Shown: piece after piece, positions 55,079-64,000 of the stretch | How positions within the stretch are numbered: the first letter of the stretch is position 1 | How the letters are laid out: each line of letters begins with the position of its first letter | DNA from: Marvania coccoides | Lineage: Eukaryota > Chlorophyta > Trebouxiophyceae > Chlorellales > Chlorellaceae | NCBI GenBank assembly: GCA_963854735.1 | Contig: OY978098.1 | Location: forward strand, 248,001 to 312,000 | Length of the DNA stretch: 64,000 nucleotides | Direction: 5' to 3' | Made by a program: the position numbers and the translations under genes | Notes under the pieces: model-generated | What the model saw: the letters and a program-made list of their open reading frames with translations, nothing else | Databases searched by the model: none | What the model was told of the DNA's origin: nothing

Positions 55079-55809
55079 TGTTAATTGCGCACCAAACCCA
55101 AGCTCGCTCTGTCTTCTGAAGAGAGGAAAATGCCAGAAATCTCCGTAAGATGCGGCGTGGTTGAGTGGTTGCGTCTATTAGCAAGCTCTGTATTTTATTT
55201 TATTATTATTATTATTCGTTTTTAATTCTGGGGGGCGAAAATTGGGGCGAAATTTTGTTCTTTTTTCTTTGCTCTTTAAAACGTAAGGAGAAGAATTCGC
55301 CTTGGCCTTGGAGTAAAAAATAATGAACAGCAAGGCCATCAGCAAAACAATAAACAATAAAAATAAGGAGACGCCTCAATACAGGAACGCCTCGGAATTG
55401 TCGAGGATGCTACTTTCTTTATTGTTTGTTTGAAATGCTGCCCATGCAAAAGCCGTTCAGCAATATTAACGTTTGCAATCATAACTGCTTCAAGTGAACT
55501 GCTTGGTTGTTGGCAAAGGAGACTTTTTTTCTTCATTTTACCGCGCACAGCACTCCCACTGACGCTCCACGCCCCTAGAAAGCTACACCTTGTGCTGGCA
55601 GCCCTCAAACAAATGTTATACGCACAAAACGCTCCGCACAGAACCGGCATGCACAGCTCCATGTTGCGCAGGTGGCGATTCAAAGCGAGCAACGCCGTGC
55701 GGACCCTTATTTTAAATTTACGTGGTGCTCCAGCCGAACGCACAGCTTGGAAATGTCCTCTGGGTCGTTCGCCCACACGCGTAGCCGCGCCCGGATAAGG
55801 GGGTGGGAT
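55079..55809. other. Intergenic stretch with a possible coding tail near 55710-55800
   Basis: Mostly AT-rich. On the minus strand about 55795-55710 a frame reads LIRARLRVWANDPEDISKLC and continues to a stop, out of frame with the ankyrin-like ORF upstream; it may be that gene's true C-terminus after an unrecognised splice. Nothing else is supported. Confidence 0.35.
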
Positions 55810-56007
55810 TCACGCCCAGTCGCGGAAGCCTGCATCTGCCATCTGGGTGGCGCTCGCAGCATTTCTCTCCTCTCCTATGTGCTGCACGTAATTGTCTCCC
55901 GGGGGTGCTAGGGCGTTCATGTCGTACGCACCCTGCTGGAGCAGCTGGTTTAATCGTTCTAAATTGCCGGCTTGGGCGACCCTGTGTAATAAATGTGTAT
56001 CAAGCAA
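55810..56007 (-). CDS. Short ankyrin-repeat-like ORF
   Basis: A 65-residue frame from the ATG at 56007. It begins with DTHLLHRVAQAGNLERLNQL then LQQGA, matching one ankyrin repeat (TLLHxAAxxGNLxxVxxLLxxGA). After that the sequence is not ankyrin-like (PPGDNYVQHIGEERNAA) and may be an unspliced segment, since a GTGCGT donor lies right after the repeat. It could be a tiny gene, or the only recognisable exon of a small gene that continues towards 55710. Tail-to-head with the OMS1-like gene, 165 bp away. Confidence 0.4.
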   Translation of the reverse strand: MLDTHLLHRVAQAGNLERLNQLLQQGAYDMNALAPPGDNYVQHIGEERNAASATQMADAGFRDWA

Positions 56008-56172
56008 TCAAATACTTCATACTGCGTTCGAAACGGAACTCTCCCTCCCCTTGTTACTTGCCTGCCTCGTTCTCATTCACCGCTCTTGCAATTACATTAC
56101 ATTATTACAGGGCTTACAGTCCGCACAAAAGGGCAAGTAAGGCCCCCAAAAGTATGCAGCACACGATATGAG

Positions 56173-57176
56173 TCATGCTGCTTTCCCTGGCCGCGCCGTG
56201 ATCACGTACGTCGTCCCAAAGTGCCACCGCCTCATCGACACCACCTCCAGCCCCGCTTCTCTGACCACCGCCTCAATGTCTCGATTCCATTGGCACCCCC
56301 ACTTGCGAAGGTGGGCATCCGCGTTAGAGTCCAGAATATTGTTCAAAAAGTCCCAGCTGCTCTTGCCGTGCTCCAGCAGCAGCAGCTTCCCGCCAGGCCG
56401 GACTGCCGTTGCCATTTCCTATTAATTTTTAATTAAAAATAAAAATAAAAATAAAAAATAAAAAATAAACGTATTAAAACTAGCATTTCAAGGTGACAAT
56501 AGCGCTAAGAAGTGATTGAATTGTGGATTTAACAACTTGCCTTCAATGCTGTTACCGGGTCTGAGCAGCTGCATAGCCCAAAGGTGTCCACTACTGTGTC
56601 AAAAGTGGCTGGGCGCAACCGCCGCACCTTGCGTAGTGCAGGCCCGTACCGCGTCGCTTCCGCTGCTTCGCTGCCATCATCTTCCTCAACTGCCAATTCC
56701 TCACCCGAAGAACACAGCTGCTGCACGTCCGCCAGGCAAAACGAGACCTGAGGCAGCGAGCCAGCATTGCCGCCTTTCAGTTCCCACATCGCTACGTGCT
56801 TCTCTCTCGCGCGCATCAGCATCTCGCGGCTGGTGTCTGTCAACGTCAACGACTGCACCGCAGGCGCGGAGTAGTAATTCAAATTTCGCCCTGTGCCCGC
56901 TGAGACCTCCAGCACTTGACCGTCGGCTTGCCGCAGCAGCACGCGGCGCAGCAGCCTGATGCCCATCATGGTCTCGTCCCAGTTGATTTTGGAGTCGTAC
57001 ACGGCGGCTATTTGGTCGAAAGTGTTGGAGCCTTGAGGGCTGGAGGAAGGAGAAGGAGCACGGTCGGGGCAAGAGCACGGGGCTTTGCTGCTCTTCAGGT
57101 AGAGGTAGGTTGTCGTGCTGGTGCCGACATAAATACCGGCCGCGGCAAGAAGAACCTTTGGACTGAACCGCACCAT
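56173..57176 (-). CDS. OMS1-like class I SAM methyltransferase, membrane-anchored
   Basis: Exons 57176-56556 and 56418-56173, joined in phase 0, 288 residues. The start is the ATG at 57176. Residues ~8-28 form a single membrane helix (VLLAAAGIYVGTSTTTYLYL). The SAM-binding motif I is QVLEVSAGTGRNLNYY (88-103), the form typical of the UbiE-related OMS1/METTL7-like group, followed by LTLTDTSREMLMRAR and TFDTVVDTFGLCSCSDP. After the intron EMATAVRPGGKLLLLEHG is the usual post-II strand. The family includes the yeast mitochondrial inner-membrane protein Oms1; location here is inferred, and the substrate is unknown. Confidence 0.85.
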
Positions 57177-57637
57177 GAATGGTGCCAAGTTTCAGGTGAG
57201 AGGGCTGGTGGGGAGCGGCAGGAGAGAATGCAGGTCGAGTAATTTTGCTTGTGAAGGGAAATGTATGGATACGGAGATGAATTATAGAGTCTATAGTTTA
57301 TGTTTTGAAGCAGCATACGCTGCAGCTGTGGACGATAAGGGATGAAAATAAAGAAGAAGAAAAAAGTGATCGAATTTTAAATTTTATAAGGGATGCCCGC
57401 CAGGATGCGTTACATAAGACTCTTATCTTGAACTGGTGAAATGCATTTTTTTTTAATATAAGAAATACGACATTCCTGCAGAAGGTAAAAAAAAAGAACC
57501 CAGCACAGTGACGCCCGCTGAGTTGTGATTTCTGACTGCTCTTCCAGAGTTACTGCAGTGTGAATGTCACTCTTACACAGTCTCGCAGTCAAACATAACA
57601 TAATAAAAATTGAATCGGTGTCTTCTCTTCAGCAGCT
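57177..57637. other. Spacer between the methyltransferase and RFC4, nothing assigned
   Basis: AT-rich, short frames only. It contains the methyltransferase promoter and the RFC4 3' flank. Confidence 0.5.
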
Positions 57638-58864
57638 TCACGCCACGCCCATGAGCACCGACTGTGTCGCGGCCGCCACCGCCAGCAGCTGCAGCATCTC
57701 ATCAGACCCGTCCACCAAATCCTTGTCAGCTTCCGCCAGCCGCAGCAAAATCCGCCCCTTGGCGGCCTCGGCAATGGTACCGTCCTCCAGCACCGCCATC
57801 TGGAGCCGCAGCAGCAGCTCCTGCGCTGGGTAACCGTCAGCTATGAGCGCAGTCACCGCAGTCTGCAGCCCCTCAAACACGCCGCTGCGGCACGCCCCCA
57901 GCAGCACCGTCGCTGCATCCTTGGGCACTGCGCCTGCCACGTCGAGGATCGTCTGCGGCTCCACAGGCGTCCCTTTCAGCCGCACCGCGCTCTGTAGCGT
58001 GGTGATCGCCTTTCGCATGTCCCCTGATGACACCTCTCCCAGCGCCTCCATGGCCCCTGCCCCCATTTCCACGCCTTCGCTGCGGCAGATGTGCTCGATG
58101 CGGTCGCCAATGACCTCCCCTTGCAGCGGCTTGAACCTGAACTTGGCGCAGCGTGACGCCAGCGGCTCGATAATGCGAGACACGTAGTTGCAGATGAAAA
58201 TGAAGCGGGTGACCTTGGAGTAGGTCTCCATAGTGCGGCGCAGCGCGTTCTGCGCGTCCCCAGTCATCGAATCTGCCTCGTCCAGAATGATTACTTTGTA
58301 CGGCGGGCAAGGGTAGCCAGCAACGGGGGCTCCCACTGAAGTTGCGGCGAATCCTTTGATTTTGTTGCGCACCACGGCGATGCCGCGCTCGTCGGAGGCG
58401 TTGAGCTCCAGCACGCGGGTCTTGGCGAGCTCAGGACCAAAGAGCTGGCGCACGATGGCCAGAGCAGAGGTGGTCTTCCCGGTGCCTGGGGGGCCGTAGA
58501 ACAGCAGGTGGGGGAGCTGTAGATATTTGGCAGATAGCGCATCAGATTGGGCGACAAAATGGGCTGACAGGAGGTGAAATTGGGGAGTTTTAAAAGAGTT
58601 GTTGGGATTAACTTACGGTGCCTGAGGAGAGGGCGTTGTTGAGGGTCTGGACCACTTCCTCTTGGTGAGCCACCTCGTCGATAGTCCTGGGACGGCTGCA
58701 GAAGAGATGAACGAGCGTAGGAGGTGAGCAGGTCGCAACCGAACGTAAAAATAAGTGAACAAACACGGCTATTTTGAAATGCGGATGGGGAGATAAGGCA
58801 TTTGAAACATTACGCACTATTTCTCAACCCATGGCTGCCCTGCAGCTCGATGTCTGGTGCCCAT
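57638..58864 (-). CDS. RFC4: Replication factor C small subunit 4 (clamp loader)
   Basis: Exons 58864-58818, 58695-58617, 58516-57638; phases 2 and 0 fit and give 334 residues, the usual length. The conserved start PWVEKYRPRTIDEVAHQEE (RFC box II) is split by intron 1. Walker A is FYGPPGTGKTT (48-58), then LELNASDERGI, Walker B ILDEADSMT (119-127), sensor 1 FIFICNYVSRI and the SRC arginine-finger motif (163-165). The collar domain closes the protein. HQEEVVQTLNNAL and the LFGPEL insert favour the RFC4 (yeast Rfc2) orthologue over RFC2, 3 or 5. It helps load PCNA on DNA in the nucleus. Confidence 0.93.
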
Positions 58865-59356
58865 CGCGAGTTAAAATTTCAAATCAGACTCTTTGAATTA
58901 TTGGGCTGGCGAGCAAATGCGGGCTTCCTGGGCAGGCTGATGGGGACTTGATGATATGAAAGTTGTAATTATTTAAAATAGCGCTTTTTAATGGCGACAG
59001 AACGTCATGAAGACTGATCTGGGCGCCACCTGAAAAAAAATGCAAATTCTCCCTCAAAAAAGCACTCTGGTGTCAGGGAGTTATGGAATAAATTGTTGCA
59101 ACAATAGGAGAAATAGCGGTCAGAGAGTGTGATTCCTCGATGCAAAAATAAATCCAACTCATAGTATATGCAACTTCAAACCCTTCGAGCTGTCTACATT
59201 TGGTGCGTTTTCTCCAGTTATTTGGTGTCGGGACGATATGCGCATGCTGTTTGACAGCTGACTGATTCAAAACCGAAAGTATTTCCCGACAATCAGTAAA
59301 CTTTACATCACTGGACGTGTTTCGCAGGCCTTTCAACGCGCAAACGTCCATTCCCA
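58865..59356. promoter_or_regulatory. Divergent promoter region between RFC4 and eEF3
   Basis: 492 bp between start codons of two essential growth genes (DNA replication, translation). No element identified. A frame precedes the eEF3 ATG without stops only near 59300-59356. Confidence 0.4.
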
Positions 59357-62300
59357 ATGACGCTACCGAACAAACTGGCCTTCCAGGAAATTGTCTCTCC
59401 AGACGAAGCCTGGGTCGCCATGCTGTCCAAGGCTGAAGGAGACGTCGCCACTGCCGTTTCCATCCTCATCGACGACCTCCAACAGCCTAGCACCAGCGAA
59501 AACGCGGCCTTGGCGATCACAGCCATGGTCGATCATTTGGGCATAGCTGCGCTGCTGGATTGCGGCATTTGGCCGTACATTACGACCGCGTTAGAAAGCG
59601 CCAGCGCCCACCCCCACCACCGCCGCGCTGCATTGCTGGTGGTCACTCATTTGTTAGAAAAATGTGGCAAGCCGGTGGAACCGCTCCTCATTGACTTTCT
59701 TTCTTCAATTTTGGGCGCGCTGGCCGACACAGACCCTTCCACGGCATCTCTAGGATCAGCTGCGGGACAAGCATTCGTTGAGCGGCTGAATCCGCATGCC
59801 ACTCGCCTTGTCATTGCCGCTTTGCTGGCGGAAGTTGAGCGTGCCGGGAAGCAGTGGCAGTCCCGCGCTGGGGTGCTGAACCTGCTTACCGTGCGGGCGA
59901 AGCGCTGCCCCGTGGAGTGCGGACAGTGTTTACCAGACATTCTGCCGGTTTTATCGGACGGTGCGCTGGATGCGAGGCCGGAGGTGGCAGCGGCGGCGCA
60001 CGAGGCGCTGCTAGCGTGCTGCTACACCGGCGGCAACAGGGACTTGGAGCCGTGCGTGCCCGCCATCGCGGGATGCATTGAGAAGCCGGATAGAGTGCCA
60101 GAAGTCGTGGAAAGATTGGCATGCACCACTTTTGTGCAGGTACATTTAAGCGAGGAGTTACTACATTAATTGTCAATTTTTTCATATGATTGCTATTTTA
60201 TCGGTTTGCCTTATAGTTTTATATTTTTATCGCCTACTTGTGTTTACTGTTTATTTAGTCAAAATTTATATCGCAATTAAAAATCCAACCTAACTCCCCT
60301 CCTTTTTTATCTTTTCCTTTCTTTCAGAGTATGGGTCCTGCCAGTCTGGCTTTGCTGGCGCCGCTGATGCAGCGGGCGCTGCAGGGGCGGGGAGCCACCA
60401 AAATGCAGCTGCAGGCGTGCGTGACAATCCGCAATTTCAGCAAAATGGTGGAAAGGCCGGCCGATGCTTGGCCTTTCGTTTTGAAGCTCATTCCGGCGCT
60501 GGGGCGGCTGGCAGACGAGGCCGCGAAGCCTGAGCTTCGGGAGGGAGCTCGCCAGGCTTTGGACGCGCTGGAACAGATCCGCAGCGAAGCTGGCGCCGAG
60601 GAATTCAGTGCAGCTAAAGAAAAGATTTCGACGCAACCCAAGGTCCTTGAAGAAAGGCTGCTGCGGGCGCTGCGCTGGGCATTCGGCAACGCTGCCCCCA
60701 CCGTCAGCTTGTCCAACCCCCTGGCCACCGCGGCTTTGGGTTACGTGAGCGTGCTGTGTGCCTCGCTAGTCAGTGCAAAGCGGTACGGCCCTCGCAGCTG
60801 GGAACTGTGCTGCGCGCCTTATCTGACTCCGGTACTTGACGAAGACCCTAAAGCCGCCAGAGCGCTGGCCTCGTGGCTGCGCAACTGGGCGCTGAAGCAC
60901 CTGGCGGGCCCTGTAGACGCTTCCTCTGCCAATGGGGCGCCAGGGCAGGAAGAGCTGTGCGACTGTGAGTTCAACCTGGCCTACGGAGGGCGCATCTTGC
61001 TGATGGGGGCCACTCTGCGGCTGTTCAGGGGGCGGCGGTACGGCCTGTGTGGGCCCAATGGCGTTGGCAAGTCCACGTTGATGCGGGCGATCGCAAAGGG
61101 GTACCTGGAGGGGTTTCCGCCTAAGGAGGAACTGCGCACGGTGTACGTGGAGCACGACATTGATGCCTCTGAGAGTCAGGCCACCTCGGTGGACTGGATC
61201 TTCGGTGATACCACGGTGCAGGTCGGTGTTTTCGGAAACAATAAATTACGCATTTCATAGCCATTACTACTTTAATTTGAATTTGAGCAGCAAAGAGCAA
61301 TTTAACTATGCACACAAATTTATTCCGAGCATTGCTGTCCCCCCCCTTCTTCCACAGGAAGCGGTGGCCCCTTCTCGGTCGGACGTAGCGCAAGCGCTGG
61401 CCGCCGTGGGATTCTCCTCAGAGCTGCAGGCCTCCCCCATCGCCTCCCTCTCCGGGGGGTGGCGAATGAAGCTCGCGCTGGCCCGCGCCATGCTGTTGAA
61501 GGCGGACATCCTCCTACTGGACGAGCCAACCAACCATCTGGACACCTATAACGTCCAGTGGCTCCAAAACTACCTCGTTTCAAACCCAAAGGTGTCGTCG
61601 ATCATTGTCTCTCACGATGCAGCGTTTCTGGACGCTGTCGTCACCGATATCATCAGTTTTGAGCCTGGAAAGCTTGTGCACTACCCCGGAAGTCTCTCTG
61701 AGTTCGCGAAAGCCAGGCCTGAGGCACGCTCCTACTACGAGCTCAAGACGGCTGGGTTTAAGTTCAGATTCCCTGACCCTGGGTTCCTGGACGGCATCAA
61801 GGGCAAGTCTCAGTCGGTGATGCGGGCGACGGGCGTGGGATTTTCGTACCCCGGCGCCACGACACGCGTGCTGAGCGGCGTGAGCGTGCGCTGCACGCTG
61901 GGCTCCCGGGTGGCGGTGCTGGGCGGCAACGGGGCTGGTAAATCGACGCTAGTGAAGCTGCTGACGGGGGAGCTGGAGCCTTCCGAGGGCAGCGTCTGGC
62001 GCCACCCCAACCTGCGAGTGGCCTACGTGGCACAGCATGTGAGTGGCTGGGTTAGCTTCTAGATTTCATTGATTTTTCAATTTGCATATTTTCGTTGATT
62101 CTTTCTTCCCCATAACTGCAGGCGTTCCACCACATCGAGGAGCACCTCGACATCACTCCAGCAGAGTATCTGTGGTGGCGCTTTGGCGACGGCGAGGACC
62201 GAGAAGCCAGAGAAAAGGTGACTCGCAAAGTGACGGAGGCAGAGCAAAAAGAAAGGGAAGCCGCCATCGCGCGCGGGTCCCGTGTGGTGGACTACCTAAA

Positions 62301-63135
62301 CTCCCGCCACATGAACTCAAAAGCAAAGGAGTACGAGTACGAGGTGGCGTGGGTGGGCCAGAGCCAGCGGGAGAACACGTGGATGCTGCGGTCGGAGCTT
62401 TGCAGCGAGAAGATGGGGCTGTCAAAGCTGGTGGAGGAGATGGACGCTCGTATCTCAATGTACCGCATGTACCGCCAGCTCACCACGCCGCTGGTGCTGT
62501 CGCACCTGAAGGAGTTTGGGCTTGAGGAGAGCGTGGCAACGGCGACCAAGATTCGGGGGCTGTCTGGAGGGCAGAAGGTAAAGCTGGTGCTGGGAGCTGC
62601 CATGTGGGTGCACCCCCACGTTCTGGTGAGGAAATTTGAATTTCTCTTTTTATTTCTAGAGATATCTCTTGTTTCGATTTTTATAGTTTTAAAACAAAGT
62701 CGACTATTAAATTGTAAACTGACATATTTATTTATTCCTGTCGCGTATTTCCCACACGTGCAGGTGCTGGATGAGCCCACCAACTACCTGGACCGGGAGT
62801 CTCTGGGTGCGCTGGCAGCTGGCATCACCGAGTTCAACGGTGGTGTGCTCATGATAAGCCACAGCCCCGAGTTTACAACGGCGCTGTGCAAGGAAGAGTG
62901 GAAGATTGCTGATGGCAGGGTGCAGGTGGTGACAGCGAGCTCTGCAGATGGAGGAGGAGAAGATGGAAATGGCGCTGCAGATGTGGAGGGCGGAGTTTCT
63001 GCCGAGGTGGAGGAGGAGACGGAGGCAGAGCTGGCAGCCAAGGCGGCGAAAAAGGCGGACAAAGAAAGGATTGCGGCTGAGAAAGCGGCGAAGAAAGCGG
63101 AGAAGGCCAAACTTCGGTTTGCTAAAAAGTTTTGA
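59357..63135 (+). CDS. EEF3: Translation elongation factor 3 (eEF3), HEAT + twin ABC ATPase
   Basis: Exons 59357-60139, 60328-61221, 61358-62038, 62122-62625, 62764-63135; all phase 0, 1077 residues. The order is HEAT repeats (~1-330), a four-helix bundle, ABC1 with GPNGVGKST (~502-510), SLSGGWRMKLA (~587) and LLLDEPTNHLD (~608); ABC2 with LGGNGAGKST (~746-755), a chromodomain-like insertion (~800-900, including YEYEVAWVGQSQRENTWM), signature IRGLSGGQKVKL and VLDEPTNYLD (955 on). A Lys/Ala/Glu-rich basic tail ends it. The insert inside ABC2 separates eEF3 from GCN20/ABCF proteins. eEF3 helps translocation and E-site tRNA release in fungi; homologues are known in scattered algae and oomycetes. 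Intact, so probably functional. Confidence 0.95.
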
Positions 63136-63553
63136 GAGAGAGAATAAAACGCAATTTTTTAATAATGGGCTTTGTATTTTATTCTGCTGCTTGCCTGCAT
63201 ATGTTTTATTTTTTTATTTGGTTCTTCTCTCATACGTAATACTTTGAAATGTCAACCGAACCTCTGCTTTGATGGAATTTGGTCTGCACTCTACCTCTGC
63301 CAATCTTGTCAGTCTTCCAAAGCTTGGCGCAGCTGTCGCTCGTGCCGCAAATGCTAGCTGTATTTTATTTTCATGCGGGTCCCGCAGCATGGGAACTTTC
63401 TTTTCGCCAAAAGAAAAGAGTAACAGCAATTTATTTTCTGACAAGGTGATCTGTCAACCTGCTCAGCGTTTGATCGTTGGCACATTCTGTGCCAACTGTC
63501 CGCCGCCGCTACGGACGGGTCTGCACTCTGCCCCGCCACCAACTTGAGCGAAA
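63136..63553. other. 3' flank of eEF3, nothing assigned
   Basis: AT-rich with short frames. Similar short segments around 63283 and 63520 both read GGTCTGCACTCT, a small direct duplication. Confidence 0.45.
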
Positions 63554-63921
63554 ATGAGCGGGAGCAAGGATCGCCTAATGAACTTCCAACGTCGACATAA
63601 TTCTGAAGCCCAACCTAGGTTGCTCTTACTCTCGATATCCTCATACCTCGGTGCCGAAATCCTGGTCGATTAGGTTTAATTCACACCCTTTTCAATTCTA
63701 TTTCACCTTCCAACCTTTTTTGGTTGAGCTCAATTGTCAGTTACTCTACACAATACACCGTTGTGGCCCCATCTTCTCCATTCCAGCGTCTTGCCACCAG
63801 GTTCTTTCCACCTCTCCGCCATGTGTGGAACGTTCCAGTTTTATTCAAGACAATTTTGATAGTTTGGGCCTTTACTCAATTGATACACTCCACTGAGTTG
63901 CTTATTGCCTGGGCTAGATGA
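63554..63921 (+). CDS. Weak two-exon candidate with a hydrophobic C-terminus
   Basis: ATG at 63554 opens MSGSKDRLMNFQRRHNSEAQ; a GT donor follows at 63619 (phase 2) and an AG acceptor precedes 63741, and the phases join to a frame ending at 63921 (about 81 residues). The second exon ends in a hydrophobic stretch (VPVLFKTILIVWAFTQLIHS) that could be a membrane anchor. Composition is less GC-biased than real genes nearby and no family is recognised, so chance cannot be excluded. Confidence 0.25.
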
Positions 63922-64000
63922 TTTGACTGCTCCATTTTATTCACTTATACACTCCAATTTTTCCTTGCCTCTCAATTATCAATTATCGCGGATCCGGAGC

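Noticed and set aside
1..64000. CRISPR arrays, rRNA, tRNA, intact transposons, riboswitches
   Set aside because: No repeat-spacer pattern, T-loop-like GTTCRA context with a fitting cloverleaf, transposase or reverse transcriptase was seen; short RNA genes could still be missed by eye.

Overview
The window reads as nuclear DNA of a photosynthetic unicellular eukaryote, most likely a green alga (Chlorophyta, perhaps trebouxiophyte-like). The evidence is a nuclear petM gene (cytochrome b6f subunit VII) with a chloroplast transit peptide, a plastid-type UGP3 (sulfolipid UDP-glucose supply), a LUX/PCL1-type GARP factor, a plant-type mitochondrial dihydroneopterin aldolase, GC-rich exons in AT-rich spacers, and many short introns (about 80-350 bp). 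Splice phases were checked by hand in every multi-exon model. The standard genetic code is used. No rRNA, tRNA, CRISPR array or intact transposon was recognised.

Layout. 1-1594: the 5' end of a renalase-like FAD oxidoreductase (minus, running off the left edge) divergent from FOLB. 1595-5510: a decayed zone with a palindromic bromodomain fragment, an alanine-rich gene broken by frameshifts and a stop, and an AT-rich cysteine-rich ORF remnant. 5511-12578 (minus): a bromodomain protein with hexapeptide repeats, a SART3/Prp24-like snRNP recycling factor, and a Cys-type glutathione transferase. 12579-21502: a small mini-exon gene, PHYHD1, a membrane-anchored unknown, the LUX-like factor and a secreted Cys-rich acidic protein. 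21503-32600: UDP-glucose 4-epimerase, the rRNA methyltransferase SPB1, a hydrophilic LEA-like protein, and a tandem family of F-box/LRR-like genes with a third copy as a pseudogene. 32793-43144: ZNG1 zinc chaperone, a sucrase/ferredoxin-like [2Fe-2S] protein, a large protein combining a CENP-C-type motif with a SANT domain, an SCP2 lipid-binding protein, a carboxymuconolactone-decarboxylase-like protein, a small unknown and petM. 43511-52685 (plus): NOT4, UGP3 and an ABCG half-transporter. 52924-58864 (minus): a proteinase K-type subtilase, an ankyrin-like fragment, an OMS1-like methyltransferase and RFC4. 59357-63135 (plus): a full-length eEF3, otherwise best known as the fungal third elongation factor. 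The right edge holds only a weak two-exon candidate.

The genes are housekeeping functions of many pathways, not an operon-like system. Recurrent themes are RNA and chromatin biology (SART3, SPB1, NOT4, bromodomain, LUX-like, KNL2-like, RFC4, eEF3) and plastid/lipid supply (petM, UGP3, UGE). The most interesting signals are the CENP-C-motif + SANT protein (candidate centromere-licensing factor of the KNL2/M18BP1 type), an unusually high share of GC-AG introns (6 of about 60 modelled), the F-box/LRR family marked by a CxxCG-x-IH-x-ED insert, eEF3 in a photosynthetic lineage, and the decayed, partly foreign-looking 1.6-5.4 kb zone.
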